Assembly: GCF_026213295.1 (NCBI RefSeq)
Contig: NC_079434.1
Span: 8,517,357-8,581,356, forward strand
Source: Gadus chalcogrammus
Taxonomy: Eukaryota; Chordata; Actinopteri; Gadiformes; Gadidae
Length of the DNA: 64,000 nt
Reading direction: 5' to 3'
The notes beneath the pieces are model-generated. The model was not told the origin of the DNA. It worked only from the letters and a program-made list of their open reading frames with translations, and made no database searches. The stretch's first letter is position 1; the number at the start of each line of letters is the position of its first letter. Positions 62,672 through 64,000 of the stretch are shown here, piece by piece. A program made the position numbers and the translations under genes.

Positions 62672-62770
62672 TGGGGTTAGCTATAGCCGGGGTTGGTATT
62701 AGCAAGGGTTAGCATTAGCTCGGGTAAGGATTAGCTGGGGTTAGGGTTAGCATCAGCTGGGGTGAGCTCA
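62672..62770 (+). repeat. GGGTTAGCATTAGCT-type tandem repeat
   Basis: Four to five loose units of about 21 bases (GGGTTAGCATTAGCTCGGG, GATTAGCTGGGGTTAGGG, TTAGCATCAGCTGGGG), ending right before copy B. Confidence 0.75.
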
Positions 62771-63171
62771 ATAGTGGGTTGAAACAAAGAGCTATACAAC
62801 ATATATCACTCAGCTGTCCACTCCGAACAGCGATATAATCAGCTTTATGATTATATAATTATAACACGTGTCTTCATTTGAATCATCATCATTCTCAATA
62901 TCAACAATAGCATCATCATCATGAGCATCCTCACTAAATATAGAGAGACACAGAGAGATAGAGAGCAAGAGACTGAGTCAGAAATGGAGCGCGAGACAGA
63001 GAGTAAGAGATAGAGCGAGAAACAAAGAGGGAGACAGAGGGAAAAAAAGAGATGGAGTGCGAGAGAAAGTGGAAGCTTGTGTGCGGGAGGAAAGAAAGAC
63101 AGAGAGAGAGAGAGAGTGAGAGAGAGACGGAGAGGGCGTATCCTTCTGGCTATGCAGCCAATAACTCACGA

Positions 63172-63199
63172 ACATGTCAAGCTATTTCGCTTGACATGT
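63172..63199. repeat. Perfect 11-bp hairpin
   Basis: ACATGTCAAGC and GCTTGACATGT are exact complements around the loop TATTTC. It is present only in copy B of the duplicated segment. Confidence 0.85.
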
Positions 63200-63207
63200 C
63201 TATAGGC

Positions 63208-63297
63208 ACACATGCAGACACAAACACACACGCACACACACATCCCCCCCCCCCTCCCACACACACGCACACGCACACGCACACACACGCTCACAAC
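63208..63297 (+). repeat. (CA)n with C-run and CACGCA variants
   Basis: CA units interrupted by a C-rich block (about 63244-63257) and several ACGCACAC units. Confidence 0.93.
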
Positions 63298-63395
63298 GCA
63301 TCCAATCAAGTGGTGAGTCCATGGGTCCCGCTCCCCTCTGGCCATTTATCATATTTACTTTGAAGGTGTCATCTCCGGTTGCCGGCTTGAGACCG

Positions 63396-64000
63396 TGGGC
63401 CTGCAGCGGACATCTTGGATCTCACCTTTCTGCAAGGCTGCACAAACACGATGTGCAGTTTCATTCGAGGTCCTGCCTGCAGCCATCCTTCAAGGGGCCT
63501 GGTACACATCAGTGTGTGTTCACCAAATTGAGGCCAAACTAAGGTGTGTGCAGCACAGTGGTCTTAGTTTGCGTGCGTGCGTAGAGCCTTGTACAAACTA
63601 CTGAACGCGTACAGTTCTGTCATTACACTAGGTAAACAACTGATTTGTTTGCCCTCCTACCACATTCGTTTGACCGATGCATTTGTTTAGTAAACGCTTT
63701 TGTAAATCATTTAAATGAGCTTATTGCTCCATATGTGTGTTGTGATAAATGTCATTATGCAACATTGACTTGGATTCTGGAAATAAATAATAATAAATAA
63801 ATAAATGATACATTTAGAAATAGAATATGATAAATCATGGAAAGGAAAAGATCGACCATTGATTGGATACAGAGTTTCTGTTGCAGAACCCATGCATGAA
63901 GCAGGACTATACATTAGAGAAAACCCCAGCACGATGGGTCCTCTTTAACCAATGTATTTATTTCATTAGTGGAGGTAGAGGTTGTACACAATAACTTCCT
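63396..64000. other. No recognised gene
   Basis: Unique sequence to the window edge, with AATAAATAA repeats at 63781-63807. No supportable coding frame. Confidence 0.45.

Larger units (their letters stand above)
62778..63395 (+). repeat. Duplicated segment, copy B
   Basis: Shorter partner of copy A with GA-rich (62945-63130) and CA-rich (63208-63297) blocks in the same order. The single-copy parts are clearly related but diverged, so the event is old. Confidence 0.78.

Overview
This window looks like non-coding DNA from a ray-finned (teleost) fish. The evidence is the mix of relics: an RTE-clade LINE, two L2/Rex1-like LINEs with tetra- or pentanucleotide tails, a hAT DNA transposon with 8-bp target-site duplications, a Tc1/IS630-like transposase, V-SINE-like tRNA-derived SINEs whose tail resembles the teleost 'GCTTTGGATAAAAGCGTCTGCTAAATG' type, and several foldback/MITE-like elements. 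Dinucleotide arrays are unusually dense (about 7-8% of the window by hand count, counting the G-rich minisatellite). Codfish-type genomes are known for such density, so a gadiform is a reasonable guess, but nothing here proves the order. No bacterial, phage or operon organisation is present.

Layout. 0-5.6 kb: long (GT)n arrays, including a composite array with a repeated spacer, then a (TC)n tract. 5.6-12.6 kb: mostly unique sequence with two SINE copies, a poly-G and a poly-C run, a small palindromic MITE-like repeat, a degenerate GGTTAG-type tract and two weak exon candidates. 12.7-17.2 kb: an (AT)n array, a deleted RTE LINE, a MITE-like repeat and a complete but non-autonomous hAT element carrying a transposase C-terminal relic and at least one nested repeat. 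17.9-31 kb: a polypyrimidine tract, two more exon candidates, a SINE, then a repeat/LINE cluster at 25.8-31.1 kb. 31.6-45.8 kb: a pure (GT)81 array, a foldback element with near-perfect terminal inverted repeats, a 34-bp minisatellite, large (GA)n arrays, a pair of inverted ~280-bp arms around 2.1 kb, and a SINE-derived minisatellite abutting a 100-bp run of N. 45.8-46.8 kb: a decayed Tc1-like transposon. 47-58.4 kb: more arrays, two further minisatellites (20 and 46 bp) and an ~850-bp G-rich purine minisatellite. 61-63.4 kb: two diverged copies of one segment, each holding a (GA)n followed by a (CA)n array, one interrupted by a LINE 3' end.

No complete protein-coding gene could be identified. 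Almost all long open frames are translations of dinucleotide arrays. A few short frames with coding-like composition next to splice-like signals are listed at low confidence as possible exons; I recognise none of them. The most noteworthy structures are the 61-63 kb duplication, the 39.9/42.6 kb inverted repeat, the hAT element with target-site duplication, the minisatellite apparently grown from a SINE head beside the gap, and the GT-to-CA orientation switch near 48 kb.
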